The notes: generated by a model not told the origin, from the letters alone. DNA of 64,000 nucleotides from Mermis nigrescens (GCA_036768485.1 JAVLUZ010000750.1:62001-126000); one strand, 5' to 3'. Positions 54,101 through 61,352 are shown, counted from the first letter of the stretch. Made by a program: numbers and translations.

Positions 54101-57084
54101 AGCTTTTGTGGCCTTCGGTTTTACACTGTTCTACACTTATCGGATTTCATTTTTTATTCAACGTATGTACATATTTACTGATTTCGTCGCGAAATATCAA
54201 CTCAACGATCCTCAGTTTCCACTTTAAGCTTCTCTGAGGATTGCTATGCATGTAGTTATATTTCTAAGCTCTGAATAAAATCGTCCGAAAGAACTGCTTT
54301 CAATTGTTTAACCAAGACATGAGCCGGGGCATTGGGGGATTCTATACTAATGGAAGTTGGTCGTCCCCCAAGGTTAGTCGTCCCCACCCATTCCCTCAAG
54401 CCAGAAAATTTTTGACCCCCTCCATTTCTGGAAGTTTTAGTTTTTTGGTCGTTTTTGGCTGAAAATTGGAAGTCATTTACCCTACCCGCTCTAAAAATGG
54501 CCAAGGACCTCCAACCAAAATTTTGAGCCGTTACGTGTCTGCCTCACGCGTGGGCGCGGGGAGTTATTCGAACCACCTCCGACAATACGGTAGACCTCAT
54601 TATAAAATTTTCGTCACTTTTTTCCCGATTTGCCCCATCAGATCGCCAGAATTTCAGAACTTGCTTATTCTCATGCATGGTTTGGACTTCCAAAATCTTA
54701 AGCACCCACTCAGAATGCGAAATATAGCATTGTTTCCGCAATTTTTGATGTCAAGAAGATACAGTCCGATGAGAAACATCGGAAAATATTGTTTTTGTCC
54801 CTACCACGCCTGTAACATGCGGATGGGGATCCCCATACATGTAAGAACGGTAATAATGGAAATCCATTTACAGTTGGTCGTCCTCTATCCTCAAAGCCAA
54901 AAATTTCTCGATGCCTTTGCCAATTTAGGGAGGAAACTTGCGTTTTTGGCCGTTTTTAGATGTTTTTTGGCCGTTTTTTGGTCAAAACTTCTAGGTCATT
55001 TACTCCTACCCGCTGAAAATGACCGGCGATTATTCCAGCCGGAATTTCGAGCCGATACACGTATGTCTAACCATAAATTTTTCGGCGCTTTTTGATCTTC
55101 GCAGTTAGCCCCCCTACACTCCGAAATTAGGGCGCTGTTTATGCCTGCGTCTAATCCCTTCTTGTCTTTGCGCACGTGTATACGGATCTGGAATCAAGTT
55201 GTAGAGGAACCTCGCCGTCTTTTAGGAATACAGTAAAGCGGCTATTATGCGCTTCGAAGAATTAGTATTGGAAACGCCGTTTTGGGTCAGTTTCGTTGGT
55301 TTTTCTGATGGGGTAAGTCGTGCAGCATATATTGCATACGAAAAAACTAAAGGTGCATACATGCAACAGGAGTGATGGGAATCCTTCACTTAGAGTTGGT
55401 CGTTCCCATCCTCTTAAAGTCAAAAAATCCCCCTCGTTTGATTTTTGGGAAAATTTGAATTTTTTCGCAGTTTTTAGGTGTTTTTGGCCAAAAATTGCAG
55501 GTCATTTACTCCCGTCTAAAGAAGGTTGTATTTCCCCACCCAAAATTTCGAACCGTTACATGTATGTTAAGGGAGTATTTTCCAGCGGACTATTCTATTT
55601 TTGAAAATATTAATGCAAGTAATATATGCCCTAAATCTTAAGATGTACTTATGAGCATCAGGAGCAGACATGTATGTAACAAGGGATAAAGGATCCCCAC
55701 ACTAACCTAGTCGTTCCCTATTTCCTCAAAGTCAAAAAACTTTTAATTCACCCGTCCCTCCCTGATATTTTGGCGAAAACTTGTGTGTTTTGGCCAGTTT
55801 TAGGTGCTCTTTCGCTATTTTTGGCCAACAATTAAAGGTCATTTATTCCTGTTCTTTTCTCAAAAAATATCCGGAGACCCCTTTTCCAAAATTTTGATCG
55901 CAAGGTCCAGAATTGAGGAAGGGGTCAAATCCTGACATTCGGGACTAGTAAATTTAGGGTTTGGGCCTTAATTTGCAAATCAAATACGAAAAATAATTAA
56001 AATAGTCAAAATGGAACGCTTTGATGAAATATAGAATAATTTTTCAATTTCGAGGATTGTTTTTCTCGTCTGTTAGCTATTGATACCAAAAAACACTTTT
56101 TCACTTTTGATCTTCATCAAGTTACATGGGTAAATTTAGTATTTCGTTGTTTAATGCGTAATTCATTGATTTTTTTCCGATTTTTTTTCACGCATTGAGC
56201 TTTATTTCAATTTTGTACCCCAATTGTTTAAAGATTTATTTTTTTAAACCTTATATTTGCTTATTCATTGTGTTTTCTTAGAGATACAGCGTCATATTAA
56301 CGCTAACGACTGGCGAAGAAGACTTGCACGTCAACGACACGTTGCTTAGTGAAGGATTGGCCGAATTGCGCGCCGTTGAAGTTGGCCAAAAATCGATTTC
56401 AGACGGTATGCTATTTTTCCGAATCGGGATTTTATTGTGACGTAGAATTTCGAGATTTGGAAGAAAAATTGGGCTTGGTTCGTAATGTGGAAATTTTTTC
56501 GGATTTTTGGCTGATTTTTTGAATTTTTACAGCGAAAAAAAGAAAAATTTGAAATAAAATTTAGAAACGTGGAGAGTAATTTGCCTCTTTCTAGGGTTTA
56601 TTGTATAATTTTTGGAAAACAAGTCAGGAAAGGTCAAGTTTCGTTTACTTGTGCAAAAGCTCTGCAATTAAACGTGGAAATCGGTCTACTTTTTGATGAA
56701 AAACTAAGATTAATATTTACATTAAAAGGCAGAAGAATTTATCTATTTGTGAATGTTAGGGCATGCGGTAAAAAAGGATAGCTATAATTCTATATGAAAA
56801 TGTTTAAATCTAAAATTTTCCGGCTTTTCGTGCTTTATTGCGAAATTGTCTTATTTTTTCACGGTCATTTTTAAATCGTGAAGTAAATTTTCAAGCGCCA
56901 AATCGAAATTTCAAACCTTTGGCCCAAAAATTTTTTTGGCAAGGGGCCTTGCCTTAGTCGGTTTTTTTGGGTGTTCTAATCGGAAATTTTTTCAGAACTT
57001 GCTCAAAACGGAAGTGATGGTGACCTGCTCAATGATGACGATTTTGATTTAGACCCGTGTTCCAGCGGTGCTCAATTACAGTAG
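24465..57084 (+). CDS. LOTUS and Tudor domain protein (TDRD5/TDRD7/Tejas-like), 18 coding exons
   Basis: Reconstructed by eye from splice sites and domain continuity. Exons: 24465-24595, 29120-29532, 31088-31975, 32601-32783, 34034-34221, 36173-36410, 38202-38410, 39601-39660, 40644-40794, 42694-42797, 43274-43373, 44943-45058, 48932-49023, 51510-51684, 53646-53783, 55226-55312, 56282-56405, 56996-57084. All introns are GT-AG and the sum is 3486 nt, an open frame of 1161 residues. Order: LOTUS 1 (about 12-95), Pro/Ala/Ser-rich linker (110-540), LOTUS 2 (577-655), LOTUS 3 (743-812), LOTUS 4 (822-888), acidic linker, one extended Tudor domain (928-1132), acidic tail. Proteins of this class sit in germ granules, bind RNA or Vasa through LOTUS and symmetric dimethylarginine through Tudor, and act in piRNA/transposon control. 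Four LOTUS domains with one Tudor most resembles TDRD5. Weakest joins: exon 2 to 3 and the exon 5 donor. Confidence 0.87.
25535..26047 (+). pseudogene. Reverse transcriptase fragment of CR1-like element
   Basis: RT motifs: VTPVFKKGNPHSVENFRPIS, QQFGFMKNKSCDSQLL, VYEDFCKAFDSVVHSKLL (catalytic region), ISGVPQGSVLGPTLFLIFIN. It ends in AATAATTAAAAATAAT-type low-complexity sequence where the YADD motif should be. Confidence 0.85.
26122..26694 (+). pseudogene. C-terminal ORF2 fragment of the same CR1-like element
   Basis: Reads CMKDLGIYISNDLSSGIHC, FKTYVRPILEYGSVVWNPYQ, RLEKVQRKFTKKLFWN and RRIHTDLVFAFKIVKHK, typical post-RT region of CR1/Jockey elements. Confidence 0.85.
27050..27186. repeat. 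ATT/AAT trinucleotide microsatellite
   Basis: Runs of AATAATAAT broken once into TTATTATTATT, so the tract is partly self-complementary. It lies shortly past the CR1 3' end. Confidence 0.95.
27347..27740 (-). repeat. Family B repeat, copy 3
   Basis: Carries TTTGTACATGTACAAAG at both ends, GATATGGTACAGTAGCGATT and two GGCGCGAAGCGCC-type hairpins near 27560 and 27590. Confidence 0.8.
28000..28450 (+). repeat. Family D repeat
   Basis: Boundary CATGCACAGCATAAGAATTT at 28136, then TTTCTAACGATGCTTTATTT, GGCGGGGAGCGCC and AGATAGCTAAAAACGCTTAA. Confidence 0.6.
28555..29000 (+). repeat. Family B repeat, copy 4
   Basis: Full-length in motif order: TTTTTTGTATTCGGCGAAGA, end module with TACATGTACAAAG, TTATAATGGCAGAAATTGCA, CATATTATAGTACCCAAAAA, right end module. 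Ends about 120 bp before exon 2 of the LOTUS-Tudor gene. Confidence 0.8.
29120..29532 (+). CDS. Exon 2: second half of LOTUS 1 and Ser/Pro-rich linker
   Basis: After acceptor ttacttcaag it continues DINGRPIPYRQLGFVSVVHL, the YxxxxGxxIPyxxLGF signature of LOTUS. A basic, Ser/Pro/Ala-rich stretch follows and is clearly more GC-rich than the flanks. The 3' end is placed at GTTAGT (phase 1); a nearby alternative donor is possible. Confidence 0.8.
29535..29790 (+). repeat. Family C repeat
   Basis: Starts AGCGGCTCGAAAATTTGGGT just past exon 2 and ends with AAGGGGATCCTCACCCC. Landmarks GGCCAAAAAACGCAATT and CTGATTTCAAGG. Confidence 0.55.
30111..30440. repeat. Family E repeat
   Basis: Ends CAGGCTTGTATCCAGGATTC and, read inward from the right, CAGGAACGTATTTAGGGG, so short inverted ends with CAGG tips. 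Confidence 0.65.
31088..31975 (+). CDS. Exon 3: long GC-rich Pro/Ala-rich linker
   Basis: An 888-bp exon, strikingly GC-rich in an AT-rich intron landscape, encoding about 296 residues dominated by P, A, S and T with FAGPMMPPRFAGGP-like Gly/Pro/Phe segments. No folded domain is recognisable; it is probably a disordered linker. The start at 31088 (alternative 31084) depends on the exon 2 donor. The end is at a good GTGAGA donor. Confidence 0.8.
32601..34221 (+). CDS. Exons 4 and 5: linker and first half of LOTUS 2
   Basis: Exon 4 (32601-32783) encodes a Ser/Thr-rich linker with SLLNDPLAEKF; exon 5 (34034-34221) reads DPKAYERVKGHIAVILKKYA then RRGLTLE, helices 1-2 of a LOTUS domain. Phases 1 and 0 match the neighbours. 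The exon 5 donor (GTGCGC) is weak; a stronger GTAAGT lies at 34256 but would pair only with a shifted acceptor and disrupt the domain. Confidence 0.75.
33300..33990. repeat. Repeat block in intron 4
   Basis: 33300-33620 shares AAACTGAGTTTCCCGGGA and a following AT-rich block with 6020-6250 and 44050-44300; 33700-33980 is a family D-like segment with GATGCGCGAAGCGTTGG and AGCTAAAAAGCTTAAAA. Confidence 0.5.
34515..34735 (+). repeat. Family C repeat, full-length
   Basis: Left end ACATGTAACGGCTCGAAATT, right end ATCCCCCATCCCCCGTGTTA then CATG: the ends are inverted around TTACATGTAAC-like tips. Confidence 0.7.
34895..35955. repeat. Family D repeats and a solo B end module in intron 5
   Basis: D-type segments at 34895-35100 and 35640-35955 (GGCGCGAAGCGCCGG at 35671), and at 35385-35430 an isolated module CTTTGTACATGTACAAAG followed by TGTGTACAAAAAACTG. 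Confidence 0.55.
36173..36410 (+). CDS. Exon 6: second half of LOTUS 2
   Basis: Acceptor ttttttgcag, then VFPQVYEQHDAQMSRVEVEN and WHDVLLSTGLCFIDKLNT, matching the second half of a LOTUS fold. The exon runs on through a polar linker to a donor at 36411 (phase 1), which fits exon 7. A GTAAGA at 36302 is in the wrong phase for exon 7. Confidence 0.8.
36567..36969. mobile_element. Foldback element F, copy 1 (about 400-bp palindrome)
   Basis: Two arms of nearly 200 bp are close reverse complements over the whole length; outer ends TACGGTAGTCGCCATGAAAG and TACAGTGGTCGCCATGAAAG (inward). The centre is a GCGCGCACGTGAATGCTGGC-type loop. TA at both edges suggests a TA-duplicating (Tc1/mariner-like) insertion. 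Lies in intron 6. Confidence 0.85.
37008..37380. repeat. Family E repeat
   Basis: AGGGCCGTATTTAAGGGGGC at the left and GGCCGAATCCTGGATACGGG at the right, with the internal order inverted relative to the 30.1-kb copy. Confidence 0.65.
37470..37675 (+). repeat. Family C repeat
   Basis: GGCCAAAAATGGCAATATAG, AATGGGGGAAGGTTCAAGAA and GGACGTTCGACTTTGGGTGG in family order. Confidence 0.5.
38202..40794 (+). CDS. Exons 7-9: linker and LOTUS 3
   Basis: Exon 7 (38202-38410) is a GC-rich polar linker ending HVRENCIA; exon 8 (39601-39660, 20 codons) reads VLKQYYPDGISHHDFARAYT; exon 9 (40644-40794) reads RITGETLNMDSLKAFSVIEL and GIFPDVFEP. Together these span one complete LOTUS domain. All splice sites are strong (GTAAGC, GTAAGA, GTAAGC). 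Confidence 0.85.
39245..39495 (-). repeat. Family A repeat, copy 5
   Basis: CCTGGGCGTGGGGGTTTGGG at the left and TTGGTGCCGCTCATCTATG at the right; a truncated C copy (39005-39135) precedes it. The next exon (8) starts about 105 bp later. Confidence 0.75.
40338..40542. mobile_element. Family M miniature element, copy 2
   Basis: Ends CAGTGGCGTATCTAGGATTT and CAGGGGCGGATTTAGGGGGA (inward). The flanking octamers CAAGACAG and AAAAACAG agree at 6 of 8 positions. Inserted in a family C copy in intron 8. Confidence 0.7.
41590..41960. repeat. Degenerate CCAA/CAAC microsatellite
   Basis: About 350 bp built of CCAACCAACCAA, AACAACCAA and AACTAA-type units. Confidence 0.9.
42694..43373 (+). CDS. Exons 10-11: LOTUS 4
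   Basis: Exon 10 (42694-42797) reads SDFFTDFFLDLLRSYPAGIA then WNDVKNFYQ; exon 11 (43274-43373) reads KRTGKPFPFSKSDLFAFAME then HYSEVIEV. This is a fourth LOTUS domain with only a handful of residues separating it from LOTUS 3. Confidence 0.85.
43825..44035 (-). repeat. Family C repeat
   Basis: ACATGTAACAGGAGGGGCGA at the left, CAAGCCGATACATA at the right. Confidence 0.6.
44943..45058 (+). CDS. Exon 12: acidic linker between LOTUS 4 and Tudor
   Basis: Reads ENYFWRLRTDVQIPDV, then an Asp/Pro-rich stretch (GPDDFFADHPAPKIDPSE). Acceptor cttttcgcag, donor GTAAGC, phase 1 to 0. Confidence 0.8.
45090..45680. repeat. Family E repeat, long copy
   Basis: Inverted ends CAGGGCCGTATCCAGGA and CAGGCCCGTATTCAGGGG (inward); two GGCGCGAAGCGCCG hairpins inside (45395, 45493). 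Flanking octamers GGTACTTG and CATACATG agree at 5 of 8. Its left end lies only about 30 bp past the exon 12 donor. Confidence 0.7.
46557..47622. mobile_element. Nested family M-type element, 1066 bp, perfect 8-bp TSD
   Basis: Ends CAGGGGCGAATCTAAGGGG and CAGTGGCGGATCTAGGATTT (inward), matching the 160-bp element at 15-174. The direct repeat GCTGCAAG flanks it at 46549-46556 and 47623-47630. It contains a full family B copy (46940-47375). Confidence 0.85.
46940..47375 (+). repeat. Family B repeat, copy 5 (third nesting level)
   Basis: TTTTTTTGTATTCGACAAAG, TTTGTACATGTACGAAG at left, TTTGTACATGTCAAACGG at right, with both palindromes slightly mutated, and GCGCTTCGCGCCG inside. Confidence 0.8.
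48125..48515 (-). repeat. Family C repeats, two in tandem
   Basis: ACATGTAACAGGGGGAGGGG at 48293 separates two copies; the right one ends TTCGAGCCGTTACATGTACA. Confidence 0.65.
48932..53783 (+). CDS. Exons 13-15: extended Tudor domain core
   Basis: Exon 13 (48932-49023) has the pre-Tudor signature SPDDFSIQL and LKNLMRDL. Exon 14 (51510-51684) reads LKIGMPCAAFYLDIGWHRAK, the first Tudor strands. Exon 15 (53646-53783) reads YVDYGTLDTVSIKELRLLP, with the aromatic Tyr/Asp residues of the methylarginine pocket (YVDYG), then LPAQAMQCKLAHIKP. This is the canonical order of an extended Tudor domain, present once. Confidence 0.85.
49229..50000. repeat. Family D fragment and three family C copies in intron 13
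   Basis: D start CATGCACGCACAGCATAGGA at 49226; C copies at 49536-49620 (forward), 49610-49800 (reverse, ending GAGCCGTTACATGT) and 49840-49985 (reverse, 5' part only). Confidence 0.55.
50045..50345. repeat. Tandem/inverted repeat array of about 45-50 bp
   Basis: Units with AGCTATATAGCCTTTTTGG and AGCTAATTTTCTGAGCCCAA recur about seven times; the first half runs in one orientation and the second half in the opposite, so the array can fold on itself. Confidence 0.7.
50856..51264. mobile_element. Foldback element F, copy 2
   Basis: Nearly identical to the copy at 36567-36969 across the whole palindrome, with the asymmetric central loop in the opposite orientation. Outer ends TATAGTGGTCGCC and TACAGTGGTCGCC (inward), TA at both edges. 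Confidence 0.85.
51275..51450 (-). repeat. Family C repeat
   Basis: Starts beside foldback F copy 2 and ends TCGAGCCGTTACGTGTA, 60 bp before exon 14. Confidence 0.6.
53010..53605. repeat. Family D repeats, inverted pair
   Basis: 53010-53285 (forward; TATACGGCGCGAAACGC, TAGGTAGCTTAAAAAACGC) and 53290-53605 (reverse; GCGTTTTTCGCTATCTATTT, ending CCCATGTTGTGCATG) face each other. Exon 15 begins 40 bp later. Confidence 0.6.
53810..54076 (-). repeat. Family A repeat, copy 6
   Basis: Reverse orientation, ending TTGATGCTGCCCATCTATG; begins about 27 bp past the exon 15 donor. Confidence 0.75.
54345..55075 (-). repeat. Family C repeats, two copies in intron 15
   Basis: Copies end at TTGAGCCGTTACGTGT (54538) and TTCGAGCCGATACACGTATG (55050-55070); the second starts ATACATGTAAGAACGG. 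Confidence 0.6.
55226..57084 (+). CDS. Exons 16-18: C-terminal part of the extended Tudor domain and acidic tail
   Basis: Exon 16 (55226-55312) reads AAIMRFEELVLETPFWVSFV; exon 17 (56282-56405) reads RYSVILTLTTGEEDLHVND and LLSEGLAEL, the staphylococcal-nuclease-like end of an extended Tudor domain. Exon 18 (56996-57084) is an Asp-rich tail ending at TAG. A poly(A) hexamer follows 80 nt later. Confidence 0.85.
55357..55905 (-). repeat. Family C repeats, two copies in intron 16
   Basis: First copy ends TTCGAACCGTTACATGTATG (55549-55568); second starts ATGTAACAAGGGATAAAGGA and fades at about 55905. Confidence 0.6.
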
Positions 57085-57163
57085 GACATTGTTTTTCGAC
57101 TTTGTATGCGATATGCACAGATTTGGATGAATGAGCTGAGCTGTTTGCTTGCCATTTTTTGCC

Positions 57164-57169
57164 AATAAA
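57164..57169 (+). terminator. Poly(A) signal of the LOTUS-Tudor gene
   Basis: AATAAA 80 nt after the stop codon and about 650 nt before the next gene on the same strand. Confidence 0.7.
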
Positions 57170-57234
57170 GATTATTGGATTCATTATTTTATCGATTTCC
57201 ATTTCCTAATTTTGTAGCGTGACTGGTTTAGGAG

Positions 57235-57400
57235 CATACATGACGCGGCTCAACATTTTGGTTGTGGGTGCCCCGGCCATTTGGGGAAGGGGGTGAAGGA
57301 CCCCAATTTTCGGCCAAAAAAAACACCTAAATCGGCCTCCAAAAAGAGGGAGAAGTAAAAATTTCTGGGTTCGGAGGATGGGGGACACTTACATGTATGT
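57235..57400 (+). repeat. Family C repeat between the two plus-strand genes
   Basis: ACATGACGCGGCTCAACATT at left and GGGGGACACTTACATGTATG at right. Confidence 0.65.
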
Positions 57401-57820
57401 TTAGGATTCAAAGGTTGACAAAGAGCTATGTATGCACCTACATATATCATGGCATTAATTAATCCGAGTCTTTGTAATTTTTCGGAAAAATGAATTTTGC
57501 GTGGTTTTGAACAAAATGCATGCTACTTTATGTACTCGTAGTTTAAGATATCGACCTGAATAGCCATATAATTTCACTTTTTTCATCGTAGCAATGTATT
57601 TTTTAACGAGGCGCCTATTACAGTTCAAATTTACTGTGCAAAGTGTGCAGAGAATCGTTGTACCTTCCTTGTTCATCTTTAAACGTTTGTAAGAAAACGT
57701 CTGATTTTTTAAATACATAAGTATTTTAAGATTTAAAACTTAATTTTTCTGAAATCAATTGAAATTTAAACTTTTTATGTAATCTCTTAAAATTTGATCA
57801 AACTTTGCAATAATTATAGA

Positions 57821-60800
57821 ATGCCGGACGGAAATTTTTCAATTGTTGACGGCCAATTTGACCAGGACGAAATCAATTCCGAAGATGAAGAGGTATTTAT
57901 ATGTGAAAATTCTTCAACTCGCCCCTTTATAAATCTGATTTTTTCGATATTTCTTTTGACACGAATACAATCGACATATCCACAAAAATCTCGAAATATT
58001 TATTATTCTGTCTGAAAATAAAAAATGTACCTAAACGACCTTTTTTGTGCCACAATTTTCTGATTTGTTTTTTAGGCTTTACGATCTGAGTCATATATGT
58101 ATACATGTGTTCAAGGAATTAGACTAAATACCTTGTGGAAATGGGTAACACACGATGGTACCTTTGTGTCGAAAAATTACGAGCAGTTTAAAAGTAAAAT
58201 TTAAAAAATTCAAAATCAAAAAATGGGAGTAAAGGGTGAAAAACGAAATTTGAAAAAAATTAGATTGAAAAATGCAACAATTCCGTTGATCATCATCTTG
58301 CTCGGGGTCATCTCAGCAATGGCTTTGGGATCAGTATATTAAAAGGAAATGAGCAACAAAGTCGGATTGGCTTCTTATTAGTGTACGTCGATCCAGTCAC
58401 CATTTATCGTGCCAAAAACTGCTGGTTTCAACTGTCATTACTGAAACAACCCGCTAACACACACAGTCGGCGTGGGGGATTTACACCATACGCACCGAAA
58501 TTCTGGGGGTGCAAGATTTCTCAAAGGTCAAGAAATGGTCTTAAAAATGGTGGTACATGGCGAAAGAACACAATTTTTCAACGTTGCTCATTAAGCACTA
58601 TCCATTGGCATCAAAAAATTGCTAAGAGAACAATTTTCAAAAATTGAATTCTGGGGGGTATTGTGGTTTCTGGGGGGTATTTTGGTTTCTGGAAGGGGGT
58701 ATTTTTTTCTGGGGGGTATTTTGGTTTCTGGGGGGTATTTCGGTTTCTGGGGGGTATTTCGGTTTCTGGGAGGTATTTCGGTTTCTGGGAGGTATTTCGG
58801 TTTGTCGGAGGGAGATGCATAGCCCCAACCCCCTCCCCCACGCCCAGGTGTGGTTTACACCCCGCAGAAGTTGAAAATCCCACGGATTACTGTATACCCA
58901 GAATTTTATTTTTAGTATAATTTTTTAGCGATTTTTGGCGATTTCACCCAACCAGACCTCCCACCAGAATTTCCTTGCTGCCTATGTATGCCTGCACAGC
59001 CTTGAATTTTTGATGTCGTTATTTGTCTGATTTTCGTTAAAAAGTGTGGTTTTCTATTTTGGCTTTAAATGGCGAATGATGTGATTTTCAATCATTCATA
59101 TTTTTCTATACTTATGTATTTCTTTTTTTATAAAATTTGGAGAGGTTCTTGATTTCTTTTCGTTATTTCTAACAGTTTGTCCCAATTCTTTTTAGATATT
59201 TTTAAATGGGATCGAGGAAGATGACGTTAGCGATTTATTGCCACAGTTGGATCTGGAAATTAAGATCATGCAACGGACGAAATCGAAAGACGGACGCAAC
59301 AATCGAGATGGCATAGCTGTGGCGCGTACTGTATTATCACTAAAAAGGTATTTTTTAATAATTTTTTGTATATTTTAATCTTGAAATTTTTTTCTTAAAT
59401 TTTTTAAATGATTTTAAAATTTGGACGAAAGATTGAAGATTTTTCAAGTTAATGCTTATCATACGTTAATGAATAATCCCGGATTTCTAAATATCCGTAA
59501 TAGTAAGAAGTCATCAATACGAGAAAGAAGCAAGAAAGGTTTAAAGACTTATTTTCTTTCTCCTTTCTTGCTTCTTTCTCGTTGATGACTTCTTACTATT
59601 ACGGATGTTTAGAAATACAGGATTATTTATTCACGTATGATAAGCGTTAACTTGAAAAATCGTTTTAAGACTATTCTAAGTGATTTTTGCCAAAATACGC
59701 TACTAAAAGTGGAACAACTCTGTTTTTACCTTACTAAAATCACTACTGTACCGTATTATATATAGTACCTAAACAATTTGTGTGTACGGAATTACAAAGA
59801 TTTTTGGGAAGACAAAAACTGTAAAAAGGTGTAAAATTCTTAGAAATTTTCGGCGCTTCTCGCCAAAATGAGTAATTGTTTGTCCTATATATCTCTAAAA
59901 TGGCAGAATTTGCATTCAAATTGGAAAAATGTCGAATTTTTCGGCGCTTCGCGCCGTTTTGAGACAGTTTTTAGTAATTTTTGGCGTCAGAAACTTAGAA
60001 ATTAGCTAAAATACACTACCAAAGTACGAAAACCCTGTTTTACCACAGTAAAATCGCTAATGTACTGTATTATAGTACACAAATATTTGCGTGTTTAAAG
60101 TGTACACAGGCTTTTGGGGACCATCTTTGCACATGTACAAAGGGACTTTGTACAAAAAAACACTGATCCAACACTTTGCTCATGATTTTTGGGAACGAAA
60201 GTAGTAAAAATATTAAGCTTTACCCATAAAATGCCTTGAATTATATGTGGGCGTGGATGAGGGGTCTGGGGGTATGCACCCCCAGAAACCAAACTACCCC
60301 CAGAATTCAATTTTTGAAATTTTTTGTTTTTTCGCAATTTTTCGATGCCAATGGATAGAGCTCGATGAGAAACGTTGGAAAATGGTGTTTTTCGCCATAC
60401 CACTATTTAAGGCCATTTTTTGACCTTTGAAAAAATTTTGCACTCCCCCAGAACTTTGGTGGCGCCCACCTTTGCCTAGAATAAAGTGGAAATGATCTGG
60501 AAAGTCAAAATTTTTGATGAATTTTTATGTTTTACTGGTAAAGATGACGAAACGAGTCATGATTGGATAGAAATATATTAAAAATGGAGTTTTCCACTTC
60601 AAAAGCTTGTATTAGGATTTTTTAATCATTTTCCATATTTGACCCGCAAGAAAGGCTCGAACTCTAAAGTTGCTGGTCCCGAATTTCGGAATTTCACCCC
60701 CTCTCCTGAACTTTTGACCTCGGGAAACAATGCATCCTATTTAATAAGAGATCGAACAATCCTTTACAAACCTTAAGCATTGTTAAGTGTTCAGATTTCT

Positions 60801-61013
60801 TGAAGATGAACACAATATTGATCTGGATATCGATTTCTGTTGAAAATTATTCTCTTTACTAGGAATGATTTCATAAACAAGATGACGAGAGGAGAAGGTG
60901 TAAATTTGGTGGACAAGATTAATTGGCTGGAGAAGCAGATGAAGTGGTGCACTGATAGAATTAACGTCTTGGAAAACCAACCGGGCGATGCTATTAGTTC
61001 GTTAATTAGTTGA
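57821..61013 (+). CDS. Unrecognised small protein, 3 coding exons, acidic N-terminus and helical C-terminus
   Basis: Exons 57821-57892, 59196-59347 and 60863-61013, all GT-AG and phase-compatible, give 124 residues. The N-terminus is acidic (INSEDEE, GIEEDDVSDLL); the middle is basic (MQRTKSKDGRNNRDG); the last exon reads VDKINWLEKQMKWCTDRINV, an amphipathic, coiled-coil-like helix. I do not recognise the family. An acceptor-like attatag lies one base before the ATG. The TGA stop at 61011-61013 is followed in the same frame by 112 more open codons with two hydrophobic segments (separate entry). Intron 2 holds a 224-bp hairpin and copies of repeats B and A. Confidence 0.65.
58487..58856 (+). 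repeat. Family A repeat, copy 7, with internal minisatellite
   Basis: A-type start (ACGCACCGAAATTCTGGGGG) and end (CACGCCCAGGTGTG). The single GGGGGTATTTTGGTTTCT segment of other copies is expanded about eightfold at 58650-58805. Confidence 0.8.
58650..58805 (+). repeat. 20-bp G-rich minisatellite
   Basis: Units of TTTCTGGGGGGTATTTCGG with T/C and G/A variants, about eight in a row. It creates long open frames on both strands that are not genes. Confidence 0.9.
59438..59661. repeat. Intronic hairpin with roughly 100-bp arms
   Basis: Left arm (from GATTTTTCAAGTTAATGCTT) and right arm (to AGCGTTAACTTGAAAAATC) pair nearly throughout, sharing GTAATAGTAAGAAGTCATCA; a short loop of about 25 bp lies near 59545-59565. 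Confidence 0.85.
59665..60165 (+). repeat. Family B repeat, copy 6
   Basis: Starts directly after the hairpin; contains GTACTAAACAATTT-like end module remnants, TCGGCGCTTCGCGCCG and CACATGTACAAAGGGACTTT at the right. It carries an extra copy of the AAATTAGCTAAAATACACTA segment at each side, so it is a partial duplication. Confidence 0.7.
60245..60474 (-). repeat. Family A repeat, copy 8
   Basis: Reverse orientation; GTGGGCGTGGATGAGG at left, TTTGGTGGCGCCCACCTTTG at right. Confidence 0.75.
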
Positions 61014-61352
61014 TTGACGTTAATTATATCCATATTTCCAAAGAACTGTTCAATATTAATTCGACTTTTGTTTATTTGTTTTGTCGCCGGCATTTATTTC
61101 GTCATCGCCTTTTGTTATGTAAAGTATAACGTGCTAATCGTGACGCTTCTACTCGTTTCAGCGGTTATTTACTGTAAGCCGCGGACGTTATGTAAAAACC
61201 CTGATTTTTGTTCATGTTTAGCCCCGTATCCAGGAATTAATTTTAAGGGGAATCGTCAAATGCTTAAAATGCGTTTCGAACCGATTTTACGTGATAAAAT
61301 GGCGTTTTCGACCCATTTTGCCCTTTTGTGTTACTTCTACTGCCTATTGTAA
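61014..61352 (+). other. In-frame hydrophobic reading frame after the TGA stop
   Basis: Continues the frame of the preceding gene past TGA. It contains two strongly hydrophobic stretches (ILIRLLFICFVAGIYFVIAF, then NVLIVTLLLVSAVIY), looking like a helical membrane hairpin. From about 61210 the sequence is the start of a family E repeat, so only about 65 codons are unique. It could be a readthrough extension, 3' UTR, or a damaged gene. Confidence 0.4.

Noticed and set aside
58619..58920. Overlapping open frames on both strands rich in Gly/Phe/Trp or Pro/Asn/Thr
   Set aside because: They are produced by the 20-bp minisatellite inside a family A repeat, which lacks stops by chance in several frames.
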